Assembly: GCA_950097015.1 (NCBI GenBank)
Contig: CATNEN010000039.1
Location: 15,904,501-15,968,500 of the forward strand
Reading direction: 5' to 3'
Source: Macrostomum hystrix
Taxonomy: Eukaryota > Platyhelminthes > Macrostomidae
DNA length: 64,000 nt
Shown here: piece after piece, positions 36,853-48,404 of the stretch
Numbering within the stretch: the stretch's first letter is position 1
Layout: every line of letters starts with the position of its first letter
The notes under the pieces: model-generated
What the model saw: the letters and a program-made list of their open reading frames with translations, nothing else
Databases searched by the model: none
What the model was told of the DNA's origin: nothing
Translations under genes and position numbers: made by a program

Positions 36853-37110
36853 TGTACCTCTGGCCCAGCTGCAGTGACAGCACAGCTGCGTACGGCTGTT
36901 TAGTCCATGGACTGCATGTGGAACGCCACACGCCCACCCTCTTTACATCGGCTAATGCAGGTACACTTGTAACAGCTGCATGAAGTGACCCAATGCGTTT
37001 ATATTTCAAAATTATTGATATTGTTTAAGTGGATCGTTGGGGAATCGAACCCCCGATCTTCAATTCGTGACTCCGGCACACTATCCACTATGCTATAGTG
37101 GAACGATACA
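36853..37110 (-). mobile_element. tRNA-derived SINE, copy B, inverted relative to copy A
   Basis: On the minus strand the head reads tagcatagtggatagtg (A box), then gggggttcgattcccc (B box), followed by the family body (gttcagtccatgga-like and cagcacagctgcg on the + strand). It has the best-preserved Pol III promoter of the family here. The anticodon arm and acceptor stem do not pair properly, so it is not a functional tRNA. About 130 bp separates it from copy A, giving a foldback structure. Confidence 0.82.
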
Positions 37111-37815
37111 ATGTGATAATGCAAAGTTCCTCACAATATTTTATAGACTAAAGGAATGTGCACACTGACATCAAACGAATTAAACAAGCAAGTGGACAAT
37201 AACAAGTAACGATATTCATGTTTTACACGCGCTGCGTTCGTTCATTATAAAATTTTGTAGCTACTGTTGCAGACACCAAGTGTACACGCACAACGCAAGG
37301 ACCACTGCAGTATAACAGTTATACTACACTGGTCCTTTGCATGGCACCCGAATCCCTTAGCAAATTGTCGCCTCTCATCATGGCACAACTCAACCCTATA
37401 TAGTTTATCTGAACTCAACTCCTGTTGCTTTTAATTGACGTTTCGCGAAAAGGACTAAAAAACTTACACCAATCCAATTAATCTAGAAAGTCTATACTAG
37501 CTGTTCCTGTCAATTTATAATTCCCAAACCCAAGCATTAGGCATTGGATCCACCACGGTGAATAATTGATGAGTTTTATACAATCACTAGATTTCTTTGC
37601 CCGTTGTTTTTGGGGCAGAAATTTAAAGCAAAGCAGTAAGCAATTCACGTCTCTGTATTAACTTTATAGTGAAGGTCACCATTTATTTATTTACTGCATT
37701 AATGAAAAGTGAAGAGTTTGTTTAAGGGCGTTTTAAGTAAAAAATAAGTGAAAAGTTTGTCCAAACAGCCCCCTCTTGATTACTTCTTTAGAAACATGTC
37801 TCTTAGCCACTCCTC
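37111..37815. other. unique spacer
   Basis: No gene, RNA or element recognised; AT-rich with a few TTAATT motifs. Confidence 0.5.
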
Positions 37816-37823
37816 TATACAGT

Positions 37824-38099
37824 CAGTGGCAGATCCAGGAATTTTGTTTTGGGGCGGTCTGTCAGGGGAGCGCCATGAGAATCACAGAGGGGGTGCCAGC
37901 GGCCGAAAAAGGGCGCCAGGAGCCAAGAAAGGGCGCCAGCGGCTGAAAAACGGGAGCCAGCGGCTGAAAAAGGGGCGCCAGCGGCCGAAAAGGGGCGCCA
38001 GTGCTGCGACTGGCGCCCCTGGTGGGGGCATCTTATTCCCATGATTAAAATTTGGGGGGGGGCGACTGCCCCCCGCCCCCCCCCCTAAATCTGCCTCTG
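37824..38099. mobile_element. 276-bp hAT-type MITE with perfect target duplication
   Basis: Terminal inverted repeats cagtggcagat at the left and atctgcctctg at the right, flanked by identical 8-bp duplications TATACAGT at 37,816-37,823 and 38,100-38,107. The interior is GC-rich with about five copies of a ~20-bp unit gggcgccagcggccgaaaaa and ends in runs of G and C. It is non-autonomous; spurious short frames cross it. Confidence 0.88.
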
Positions 38100-38251
38100 T
38101 ATACAGTATGCATGTACACGCGTATACATAAGGAAAATAGCCATGGCATAACAATAACAATGTCAAAGAAACAAAACTAAACTGTTTCAGAGTTCAGAGT
38201 TAGACAGGTCAAGGTCAATTCGTGACTACTTTTCTATTAATTGCTTGCGAG

Positions 38252-38953
38252 TCACCTCAAGGCCTGGGGATACACCACATTCTTCGTTCTTCCCCTTGGT
38301 GCGAAAATGAATAGGCCAGCTGGAGTTCCAACACGGGAGCAGGCGACATAAAGCTGCCCATGCGAGAAGCAAGGAGTCTCCAGGTTGATGCCAGCCACCT
38401 TCAGCGACTGTCCCTGAGCCTTGTTAATAGTCATCGCAAAGCACACTCTCACAGGGAACTGCAGTCGCTTGAACTGAAATGGCAGGTCCGTGGGGATAAT
38501 TGGAATCCGGGGAACGAACACAGACTCTCCTCTGCCAGATCCAGTCATTATCGTGGCCTCAATCACGTGTGGGAAGAGCCGCCTGACTATCAGTCTGGTG
38601 CCGTTACACAGCCTTGGCGCATTCAGGTTGCGGAGGAGCATAATTGGTGCCCCAACTTTCAGCTGCAAGTTGTGCGATGGAGTTCCAGGAGGATCTAGAG
38701 AGTTCAGAAACTCAACAGGATACTCCACAGCGGTGTCATCAGTCAACGTTGTATCAATTGACTTGTAGGTGAAAACTGCACCTGGCAACTCCTGAAGCAG
38801 TTGGTAGTTAATTTCGTTGGCGGCATCATTTCTAGGACACAGAATTGCCCTCTCTGACAGCCAGTCAACGCCAGCCTCTCTCTTTCTTCTATCCCAGGCT
38901 GGCTGGAGAGAAATATCGACCGGAGAGCCCTGCGCACTGGGACGCCACCGCAC
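38252..38953 (-). pseudogene. Helitron PIF1-type helicase, C-terminal fragment
   Basis: About 230 codons open on the minus strand, against well over 1,000 for an intact Rep-helicase. Recognisable helicase parts: AILCPRNDAANEIN, LKVGAPIMLLRNLN, GTRLIVRRL, FAMTINKAQGQSL, LYVACSRV. The last two are the superfamily 1 motifs of the PIF1-like domain. The N-terminal Rep nuclease, zinc finger and Walker A box are absent, so it cannot be autonomous. The frame is intact, which suggests a fairly young deletion or simple luck. Confidence 0.85.
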
Positions 38954-39533
38954 TCACCGCACTCAGTCTCAGTGCTGCTTGGGGGCCAGTAGACAGTCTA
39001 GGGGTTTGGGCTGTGTACATTCACGGCTTGAAATACAATGTACAGTCTGGGGCTTCGGCGCCCGGGGAAGGGAGGGGGTGGCTGTAATAAAATTTGGCCC
39101 GCAGAGTGGCGGAGGGGAGTTGGGGTGGCTGTCCTCGGAAAACAAAAAGTGACTCACTTTGAGATGATGCAGCTTTGCTCTGGATTGAGTAGAGATGTTC
39201 AAAATTGACAGCATTGTTGGAAAACATGTAAAGTGTAAGTGGATCAAATTTGGAGAAAATCTGACAAAGTGGGGCGACGATATGTCGAATTGAGTGACTC
39301 GATCGATCGAATCGATTTTTGAGCAGTTTTTTGCACTTTTGAGCAGGAAGGAAATTATTTTTCGGGAATTTGAGTAGCCTATTGCACTCAGCGTAGGTGG
39401 TTTTAGGTATGTGAAAGTTTGGTGCGATTTGGTTGAGCGGTTTCGGCGTCTATAAAGACAAAAGGTTGCACACACACACACAGACACACACACACACACA
39501 GACACACAGAGTTTTCACTTTTATATATATAGA
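38252..39533 (-). mobile_element. internally deleted Helitron
   Basis: On the minus strand it starts tctatatatataaaagtg, a typical Helitron 5' end (TC dinucleotide, preceded by A), at 39,533. It continues with the non-coding 5' region usual for these elements, then jumps directly into the last third of the helicase gene. I could not find the 3' CTRR end with its hairpin near 38,200, so the right boundary is open. Most of the Rep/helicase coding region is missing. Confidence 0.75.
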
Positions 39534-39626
39534 TAATCCTCTGGTACTAACTGTCAGTTTATTTAACCAACAGCGTTTTGAAATTTTCACAAAGAACTGA
39601 AACGCACTTAGCTGCTACAGTTAAAC

Positions 39627-40379
39627 ATGAAACCGATCGGAATCCTAGCGACCATGATGGCGCTTCTGGTGCTCGCCATAATGCCCAAAGTGTTCTCTGA
39701 GGTCCTCAACATGCTGATGGGATATTTGTGCGTCAAGAGCGAGTTCACCATGACAGTCCAAGGACGCCTCACCAACATCGGATGTGCCATTTTGTGCGAC
39801 CGAGACCAGCGCTGCCAGTAGGCCTTCACCATGGCTGATGGTCCGTGTCAGCTGTTCGTGTTCGACAAGTGCAGGAAGTCGCTGAGGGACTGCAGCTGCT
39901 CCAGGAGTGGCCAGGTGTTTGTGAAGAAGCGGCCGGGACTCGAGGCTGGCAAGCTGTGTCCGACTGGCTACGGAAACGACCTGTGCGGAGTGAAGTACAA
40001 GCTGTACTCTGGCATAGGTTACTGCTGGTGGCCGAGCAGGCAGAAGTGCGAGTCGGAGAGCGGTCTGGTGATCATGGCCGATGTGCTCAACGCCACTGAG
40101 CTAAGTCACATTGCAGTAGCATACAGCAGCGTCTCATCTAACATCTGGCTCGGAGGTTTTCAAGCTCCGGGCAGTCCTGAGCCAGCTGGAGGCTGGTACT
40201 GGGTCGGCTGCAACATAATCTTCGACGGAAGCCTTTGGGGTAGCAGTGAGCCCAACGATGAATCTTCCTTCGGCGAGAATGTGATAGTTCGATTTGCCAA
40301 TGACTACTCCCTTTAAGATTTCTGGCAGGAGTTATTTGCGTATCCGGTACTATGCGAGTGCGTCTCACCTTTTGACTGA
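39627..40379 (+). pseudogene. secreted C-type-lectin-like gene with two in-frame stops
   Basis: One continuous frame from ATG 39,627 to TGA 40,377-40,379, interrupted by TAG at 39,819-39,821 and TAA at 40,314-40,316. The N-terminus MKPIGILATMMALLVLAIMP is a signal peptide. A Cys-rich PAN/apple-like segment follows (residues about 30-105), then a C-type lectin-like domain (about 110-250) with IWLGGFQ, GWYWVGC, SEPND and the terminal YPVLCEC. A gene truncated at the first stop would make only 64 residues. Both stops are one C-to-T step from glutamine codons. TAG terminates the tubulin and NAGLU genes in the same window, so code reassignment is unlikely and a young pseudogene is the simplest reading. 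It has no introns. Readthrough or sequencing error are alternatives. Confidence 0.7.
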
Positions 40380-41010
40380 GGTGACGATGGCTGATCTTCG
40401 ACGCCGAAATAGTCAATGAGCATGGCTTGCCCTGTTGCAAAGGGAAAGAAAACGTTTACGGTTAGTGTTCAACTATTAACAAGGATGTAAGACGCACAGT
40501 TTGGGAAGTTTGTTAAATTTTATTTTGAAGTTGCCTGCACTTTAAAGTGCAACTTTGAAGTTTAATTTCAGTTTAAGTTTTCTGTTTTAAGCTAAAGATT
40601 TGTCGTTTTAATTTATTTTTTTTAACAGAAACTTTTTAGTGGATTTCGAAATAATATACAAATATTTTTTTTATTTGCTCTATTAAGCTTTGGTTTGTGT
40701 AAGTAATCGTAGTTACTAACTTTCTATAATAAGCGAGCCCAGTTTTAACTATTTTCTACTTTCATCGAGCCACCCTGCAGCTTGTATAATCTCGGCTATT
40801 CACTCGTATAAGATGCTGTAAAAATGTTAAAATATGGTCCTAAAGAGCTAAACATTTTGTGTTCAGTTTGTGTTCATAAAGTTGATCAGTCGAATGGCGG
40901 ATCATTTGCCTCCATCGGTTGTCCCTCGTTTACATAAGGCTCGATTTTGAATCCCTCAACATCGTAGTCTTCTTCTTGTCCGTTTAGAGCTCACAATAAA
41001 ATTTTTCAAA
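40380..41010. other. unique spacer
   Basis: AT-rich DNA between the lectin pseudogene and the transposase remnant. I see no gene. Confidence 0.5.
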
Positions 41011-41690
41011 ATCAAACAGCACTTTATAATTTCATAGGCGTCATTGGGTCGACTCTTAGTTTCGTTGACAGACAAACAAAGCGCTGCTTCAGGACGCCGA
41101 AGTGGCACTCCACTATGCGTCTTGTTTTGGCATAAACAACGTTAAATCAGGCCTCGGCATCAAAGGTTGGCCACTAATTGGAGTAATGAGCCAGTCCTTC
41201 AGACTGTAGCTACCAACAGTACAGCATTGTTGAAGGGCATCCAACCACCCTCAAAGGCTCACAATCGGGCTGTTGTGCAAAATGCGCTTATCGTTAATTC
41301 GTCCAGGCCATCTGGCAGATACGTATAAAAGGCTTGAAGCTGGGGACCAGGCACCACCATACAGTTATAAGAATGGTTTCCGTGTCGGTCAACAAATTGA
41401 TCCTCATTGACTGTTGGTGCAGAAATACTGATCAGAGTGCCATCAATGCAGCCAGCAACAGATGTTATTCCTGCGATTTGGTAAAAATCAGCAGCCACTA
41501 GTGTCCGAGCCTGATTACCGTCCGGCCAGCGAATTAATCGATAAAAAACGGTTTTATCGATTAGCAGCGACATCACAACACGCCGAACAGTGCGGCAGAT
41601 AGTTGCCTTAGAGACGCCGTGTGCATCACCGACAACATGATAAAAACTTCCGCAAGCAAGAAATCGAACGGTGTAATTTTATTATTTAAA
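41010..41690 (-). pseudogene. PIF/Harbinger transposase remnant (HARBI1-like)
   Basis: On the minus strand the frame begins near 41,690 with FLLACGSFYHVVGDAHGVSK and continues through FYQIAGITSVAGCIDGTLIS, APTVNEDQF and HGNHSYNCMVV, all typical of the DDE nuclease of Harbinger elements. It then shifts frame (ARWPGRINDKRILHNSPIV in another frame), reaches YSLKDWLITPI and VVYAKTRRIVECHFGVLKQR, and is broken by several stops. The first catalytic Asp (GCIDGT) is retained. Termini and target duplications were not identified. Non-functional. Confidence 0.85.
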
Positions 41691-41899
41691 CGCGCACGCT
41701 ATCTGTTGGTGCTGATTATTAGTTTTTTATTTCTTAATTGACATTTTTTCTCGACAAACAATAGGAAAAAATCGAAGTGTTGAAAAAATAGCTTTTTAAC
41801 TGGTAAGGGTAGCGCATGGAAGTTAAAATAAAAATAATAGTAAAAAATGCAAGGGACAACAGGAATCAAATCAAATGTACGTAATAATTATGATAATTT

Positions 41900-43140
41900 T
41901 TTATGTTTGTTGCCATAGGGCAGCTGCACTCTTATTTTAGATATTTCTATGGTGTATTTTGCTAGTGCTTCTCTGGTTTCCCAGTCGTCTTGTGCCATTA
42001 TGTAGTTAGATTTCTCTTCTGTTGTTATAAGGATGCGAAATTGGGGGTTTTCTCAGAAATTTTCTTTTAAAAATTAGAACGTGCGGTGCTATACATATTC
42101 CAACTGCACTTAAATAGGAGGTGGACCTCGTTTTCAACTTTAATTTTGCAATTACTACATAATCTATTCTCATTAGGATTTTCGGTCTCGCAGTCGCAAT
42201 GTATCATAAGCTAGCGTATGGTTTCCTTGTCTAAACGAAGATGTGGTACGTCTCAACTCCGGGTTGTATATTTCTTGTAAATATTTTTCGGCTGAATAAT
42301 TTTACTTCAGAGAATAATAGAAGTGACTCAGCCTGCTTGAGTTCTGTGTCCTTTATCTCCAATGGGTATGGAACTAAAAAACTAATTTTTTCCTGTGGTT
42401 TCTAATCGCCTTTGCAGGACTAATGCCTCTGCAGTTCAGCATAACCTCATTGTTGATTTTTGTCTTGATTTCAACATCAATGTATGCTAGGTCTGCTAAT
42501 AACTTGAAAATGAATTTGTCCTTGTTATGGAGGCCCAGTATGATATGCTTCTCTTCTGGATGTTGTATATTAAAAGCAATCTGCCTAACTCTGAGCGGGC
42601 CCCATTGCTATCTGTATTTTTGGCTGACTTGTAGTATGGCTTTATAGCACCTGACGTTTACCCTTTCAAAAAGACAGCGGTCCCAAGGACCCAGGTTCTA
42701 CGAGACAAAAGCCCCCCCAGGCCTCGGTGGCGTACAGAGCTCTGCTTTCTATCATTGCTGTGCAGTACAGCATGAGCTGATTGTATCTGACCGCCCCATA
42801 GCCTGCTAATTTCCTTAAGAGTAGAATAGGGTATGTATCCACATTTTTTGTTAATCTCTGCGGCATGGGATCCACGGTTCCTTTAACATTGATGTGAAAG
42901 CCTAGATATTTTCATTTATTTGACGCTATCTAACAGTTGTCCCTGCAGAAATAGTTTGTTAGCCGTCTTTGATGGGTCAGGGCAGCAGCTAATAACCTGA
43001 GTTTTTCGCATATCGATTTCTAGCTTATGGCTCTGACAAAATTCTAACACTGTCGTGGCCTTTTTGAACTTTTGGAAAGAAAGTGGAAGTTCAGTTTTTG
43101 TTCTGACTGTCCAATAGAAAGCTACTGTGTGCATAGAACT
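41900..43140 (-). mobile_element. non-LTR retrotransposon 3' fragment
   Basis: The minus strand encodes, with breaks, the end of a reverse transcriptase (LEFCQSHKLEIDMRKTQVIS, then YCTAMIESRALYATEAWGGF). Near 42,100-42,200 a C-terminal zinc knuckle NRLCSNCKIKVENEVHLLFK is followed by the second half of the Cys/His motif. The catalytic palm motifs are not present, and several stops and shifts separate the segments, so this is a 5'-truncated dead LINE. The clade is not clear by eye. Confidence 0.72.
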
Positions 43141-43446
43141 GTGCAGTGGGCTGTCAGCTCGCTCTTACCTCTTTACCTCACGTACTTGTCTATGTCTATA
43201 TACAATCCACGCCTTTGATTGTATATCAAATTGTACTCGTATATTGTATATTGCATGCTCGTATTACGAGTATTTATCATACGAGCTACATACTTAAAAA
43301 GATGAGTTGTTCTGCTTTCTTTCTATTCTTATTAACAGAACTTCCACTTCTTATGTATTATGTATTAATAGGACCTTTTTACTCGTCTTCATAGCGAAGT
43401 TCTCTTTCGACCAAAGTTAACAGAAATAGTGAAAGGACAAAGGACT

Positions 43447-46400
43447 ATGATCACTAGGTTTCTGTTGAGAGTCATTGGAATACTCTACTTCTTATTAAGT
43501 TGCTACGGATTCCCCTGCGAAAACGAAGGAACATACGACGATGTGTACGACAGGTGCGAATGTACGCCAGACTACTATGGCTATCGCTGCGAGACAGCCT
43601 TTTCATCGACTGATTTGTGTAACGATCACAAACTGCCAGTCATTGCCGATCCCTATGGACTTCGTCGACCAGGGGCTGATGGAAAAATCACGACTGAAAT
43701 GACCAATCGGACGAATCACATCAAGTCATCCTTCTTGGACTCTTCGGAACTCGCTGCCGGATGGTATCGCGTGCAGTCGCCCTGGGGCAACCGACTGGTC
43801 GAGGGCTGCAGCAGCCGAGTCAAGGACTCAGACTGCGGCGGCAGAGCGGCCTACGTTCTACACGACGTTGTGGAAGAAAATGGCAGCAAAATGCCGCTGT
43901 TCAAGGCGCGCGCTTTCAGAGTTTGGAGGGAGCTGAACGACTGCCGTCTAGTGCACGAGACCTTCTTCCCGGTGCGTTTGCTGAAGTGTTCCGAATCGCT
44001 CACTCTCTATTTTCTCCTACCATTGCCTTCCATGCATTCATATTGCATTGGCGACGAAAAGGACCCATCTGATGAGAGGCTAGCAGAAATGATATTTTAT
44101 AAGAAACCCATTCTTCAATTGAAGCACCATTCAGGAGGTGGTGACTTTTTATGCTCCGTCTTTGGCTCTCGGAGTGCCATTTCAGTCTATGTGATGTTCT
44201 TACTGACAACTACAGCAGGCGAGACAAAAGCAATTCAGGCTTGCGATAAAATCAGGCAGCCTATATCTAAAGATTTCCATGGCAACTGCATATTCTTATG
44301 TGCCTGGTCGGATATAGTTTATCAAGAGAAAAACATTTACGGCAGCACCCTGGAGTGCAGAGTCCAGACAAATGCTCGAAATAATGCGCCATTCATTTCG
44401 TCCAATATCCATTCCTTTGTGTTTCGACACAGTTTCACCCATGGTTTCGACTCAATTCGTCCAGGAAAACCGGTGGAGTTGTGCATCAGCAGTGGTAACA
44501 TTCCGACCCGTGAAAAAATTACTTTTTCTTTGTCGGTCGCGAGGAAAATTGTTTATCGAAACGATAGAATTAATATAGCAACTTTGTCAAACGATGCAAA
44601 TAGCACCAATGCGTGTGACTTTGAGTTTTCCAGCCAAAAAGTGCGTCAGGTTTGTGTAAAACTAGTTCTTTACAACGATGATCATGAGGGAAAAGTTGTC
44701 TTTGGACTCGAGTCAACGGAGCAGGTGAGCTATGCAAAGATCAATATGTATTATAGGTCGACGGCTGATGGGCTTCGTACGTATAGAAATTCTGTGTCCA
44801 ACGTACCTAAAAATTATCAACAGTTCGCATCGTATGATTTAAAAGTGGATCTTCGATCACTAGTCTCAGGACCCCAGAGCTACTTGCACATCTTTAGCGA
44901 TCCGTTTGTGAAGCCAGTTAACGCAACCTACGCGAACAACTCGACGTACGAACTCAAAGCAAAGAGAGGCGAAACTGACATCTACGTTGCCATGCGGCAC
45001 AAGCAGCTGCCTTACGAGACGCACATACTAATTACCAGACCACAGTCGGCAGTGCTGGACAATATAGACCTCACAGTAGTGACGCAGGTTGCAGTTCGTT
45101 ACGATCAGATCATAATTACCATCTCTGCTAGTGCCAACAAAAACAACGGTGCCCTAACACCCCAGATCGACTGCAAGGCGTCCCACAGCGAAAATTTGCA
45201 AAACAATGGAGAGATCTGGCGAAACTCCAAGTGCGACTTAAGGCGAAACGGCATCGAGGTAGAATCAACGTCGGATGTCGTCAGAATTTATTTTCAATTC
45301 TATGGAACAATTATTTACGTCTGGAAGTTTCGCTCTAGCATGGCCACGAGCAGCAGCTGCGCACATGGCTTCATCATGTCCCAGCAGGAAATGAGGAACA
45401 TAGCCTGCAGATCTGGAGAGGGCACAAACCTGGTTGGCGATGACTTCGTGCTGGACTTAACTATAATTCCGTCCCTGTACGATTCTCCAGGCAATGTCGA
45501 AGGGCTGATGTACACGAAAAATGCACTCGAAGCAGAGAGCTATAGGGTAAAAAACGCGAGCGAAAACCTCTTCTCTGACAAATACGTTGCCAGAAGCTCA
45601 CAGAATATTCGAAGCAGTCTCATCAGCCAGCCATACGAAATCATGAGGATCTGTAAGTGTCTGGGAATCGATCAATTCTCTAAAAAAGCGCGGAGATGTT
45701 TCGTAGATTTGTCGAAAGCAACAAGAACGAAGCGAGACGTTAGAGTTCGTAATGCTAGACAATTTAAAAGCTCCCATAAAATTGTAAAGCGAGAAAATAC
45801 AGCCGATCCAGCAGTGCGAAAACAAATAACGGCAGAGGAGGCGAAGCAATTTTGCGACGAATTCCTCTACGTACAAATGACGCAACGAAACTACAGCATA
45901 TCGCTCTGCTCGGGGCACAGTGACCACCCGTTTGCAGCGGATTATACGGCCCAATTCGGCTACCTGTGCGTTCGGTACGCTCAGACACTGGGCATTTTCC
46001 AGTTCGCCGAGAGCCTGCTTAACTCAATGCTGGATAAATGTCTGAAGGATCTAGACTATAATGCCACTGAAGTCCGAAGCAAAAGTCACGTTTTAATAGA
46101 CTTGGAGCAAGATCTGTGTCCTAACAACTGCAGCTCAAACGGCTTGTGTCTGGCTGGCGCCTGTGTTTGCAATTCTGGCTACGTGGGTCGCGGCTGCGAG
46201 AATCGAACAAAAGAACTCGAAGCAAGCCTAACCTGGATTTCAACATCGAACCAGACCTTCGTATGTCCCAGCGAGACCTGTTCGAGCGCTCTGCTTCTTG
46301 TGAGCCCTCTGCTCAAGTCTACGGAGGCCAATTGCATTGTCGAAGAGGTCGTTGACGCAAATAAAACAGCGAGGAGGCGATCCTGGATCATCCCGGCGTC

Positions 46401-48025
46401 TTTTGCAACAGGCAGAGTGATGGCGTGCAACCTGAGCATCGTTCACAGCTGGCTGAAAGACAGAAACAGACTATTTGTTGTGGTCATGGTGAGTTCAAAG
46501 AGGTATTCAATATGAATGTATAGGTCGCCAGAGACGTAGACGCAGAGATGATTTCTTGGGGGAGGGGCGCGTCTTTGGGAGACGCCACCGAGAATCGAGG
46601 ATTTATCCCTGAGGATTCGGGGCGTAACTGAGAATTCGGGGTGCGTCACCGTCACTGATGATTTAGGGAGCGTCAATAAGGATCTGTAAGGGGTTTAACG
46701 AGGAGGGTAACAACCCTCGTTGTCACCCGGTGGCCTTGTTGCCCATGTAGGTGACAACGTCATCACCATTCGCCTGTTTCTCTCCATGTCTTGATATGTG
46801 TACACTTTTCCTTTGTGGTATCTCCCCTTATTTAATGAACACGTCGGTAAACGTTAGACCGAATAAAATGATGGATGTTTGGACCTGAAGGTGATGACGA
46901 CGTCCTGCAATCTGAAGACGATTCGGCCTGAAATACCTGAACACCGGAATAAACACCTGAAATAAACACCTAAGATAAGCTGTAGGTTGCTGCCACCCTG
47001 GTCCGTAGGGTTGATTGTATCGTAAGACTTCTCTGGCGTTAAACCTGTAACATGAAAATCATTAACACATATGAGCAAGAGATCCGAGACAAGTATAGTG
47101 GAAATTCTATCTCGTATTTATTGTCGTTCTGGACCCATTCCATGCCTGCAATTGACTGAGGTTTTTTAAGTTCTCTGATTGGCTGGAATTAAGTAACAGA
47201 CGGAAATTCCGCGGGTGTGCCACAAGAGCCGTGAAAAAACCGTGGAAACACCAGCCAACGGTTTCCATAGCACAAACAGAATCAGTAACTTTTAGCTCCA
47301 AACCTTTACTCAACTAGCTCGTAAATTGGATAGGACTAAGCTAGTTGGATAAGACTAAGCTAGGCCACACAGAGACAACCGGCTAGTGGGAACTAGACTC
47401 TAAACCTAGCGGCTCTTGTGACTCACAACACTTTTAAGATGCGTCGGTCATATTCATGAATTGTTTACTAATTTCTAGAAGGAATTTCTAGTTCCCTACG
47501 ATTGTTTTTAAGATGACTATAACAAGTGGCATGATTAAATCAATGTGCAGCAGCTCACAATGCAACTCTCAACACCCCACACAGATAAAGCTTGCTGCTG
47601 TGAGCTGGAACTCCAGCAACAGCGCTAGCCGTCTCCTAGTTCAAAGCAGATGCTCCGGTTTGCCAACCCATTGCTACCCGACGGACAGGACCAAGCAAAT
47701 TGTTAACGAAGTTAGCGAGTGGAGCTGTGCCATCCAGGGATCTAATGGCGCCACGGGAAGCGTCGAGTGTAGTCAGAATGTCGACAAGAAGCAAACACTC
47801 GTAGTGTCGTTGGTAACTGTTCTCGTAACTGTTCTTTTCGTCTCGATAGCAGTTTTTGTACTTGCGTTGAAACGACGCTCAATAGCAGCTAAAATCATCG
47901 CAAAGGAGGCGACGCACATCTTGTTTAAAACAAGGTGCACTTATCCAATTGTGAAGATTCAAGGTGGAGATTCAAGACACCTGCAAACACGCCAAGATAA
48001 GCGGGGAGCAGAACCTTTGATTTAA
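43447..48025 (+). CDS. VWDE-like type I membrane protein (EGF, D8C, VWD-like, EGF, TM), 2 exons
   Basis: Exon 1 is 43447-46488 (donor ATG|GTGAGT) and exon 2 is 47513-48025 (acceptor TTTTTAAG), both phase 0; 1,184 aa. The frame is open slightly further upstream, but the first ATG is 43,447 and begins a signal peptide (MITRFLLRVIGILYFLLSC). Next comes a Cys-rich EGF-like piece (CECTPDYYGYRCE). Residues about 45-200 match the eight-cysteine D8C domain of uromodulin, OIT3 and VWDE (LCNDHKLPVIADPY, GWYRVQ, CGGRAAYVL, SYCIGDE). A degenerate VWD-like region (about 478-704, entry YLHIFSDPF) has lost the usual Cys-rich motif. A clean EGF domain lies at about 889-916 (CPNNCSSNGLC...CVCNSGYVGRGCE). Exon 2 supplies a transmembrane helix (about 1109-1133) and a basic ~50-residue cytoplasmic tail. 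Domain order resembles vertebrate VWDE; function is unknown to me. A small missed exon is possible. Confidence 0.72.
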
Positions 48026-48219
48026 ATTTTTACCCTTGTAGCACTTGCATCGAGTTTTTAACTATTTTAAATTTTAAAGTAAAATAATTCAAGTTGAAAT
48101 CTAATGTGATTTACTGTAATTAATTACCTGCAAGGAATAGCTTTCAATTATATGTGCCAAAACTATTTATATTTATATTTTATGACTCTAGTTTTTCTAC
48201 GTACATTAAAAAAGAGAAA

Positions 48220-48225
48220 AATAAA
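48220..48225 (+). terminator. poly(A) signal of the VWDE-like gene
   Basis: AATAAA about 195 bp after the TAA stop; further AATAAA motifs lie near 48,290 and 48,397. Confidence 0.45.
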
Positions 48226-48404
48226 GCATATTCAATTCAATTATTATTATTATTATTATATTCATATGGAGACTATTATATATTTGTACAATAAACGAGC
48301 AACGATCGTGTACCACAAAAATCATTTTCATGAAGCTTTAGAATCAAACACTTCTGTTGAATGTTAGCAAGAAATTGCGCTTATTTGTTTCTATCAATAA
48401 ACTA

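Noticed and set aside
39627-40379. Reassignment of TAG/TAA to glutamine
   Set aside because: Tubulin and NAGLU in the same window end with TAG and the VWDE-like gene with TAA at their expected C-termini.
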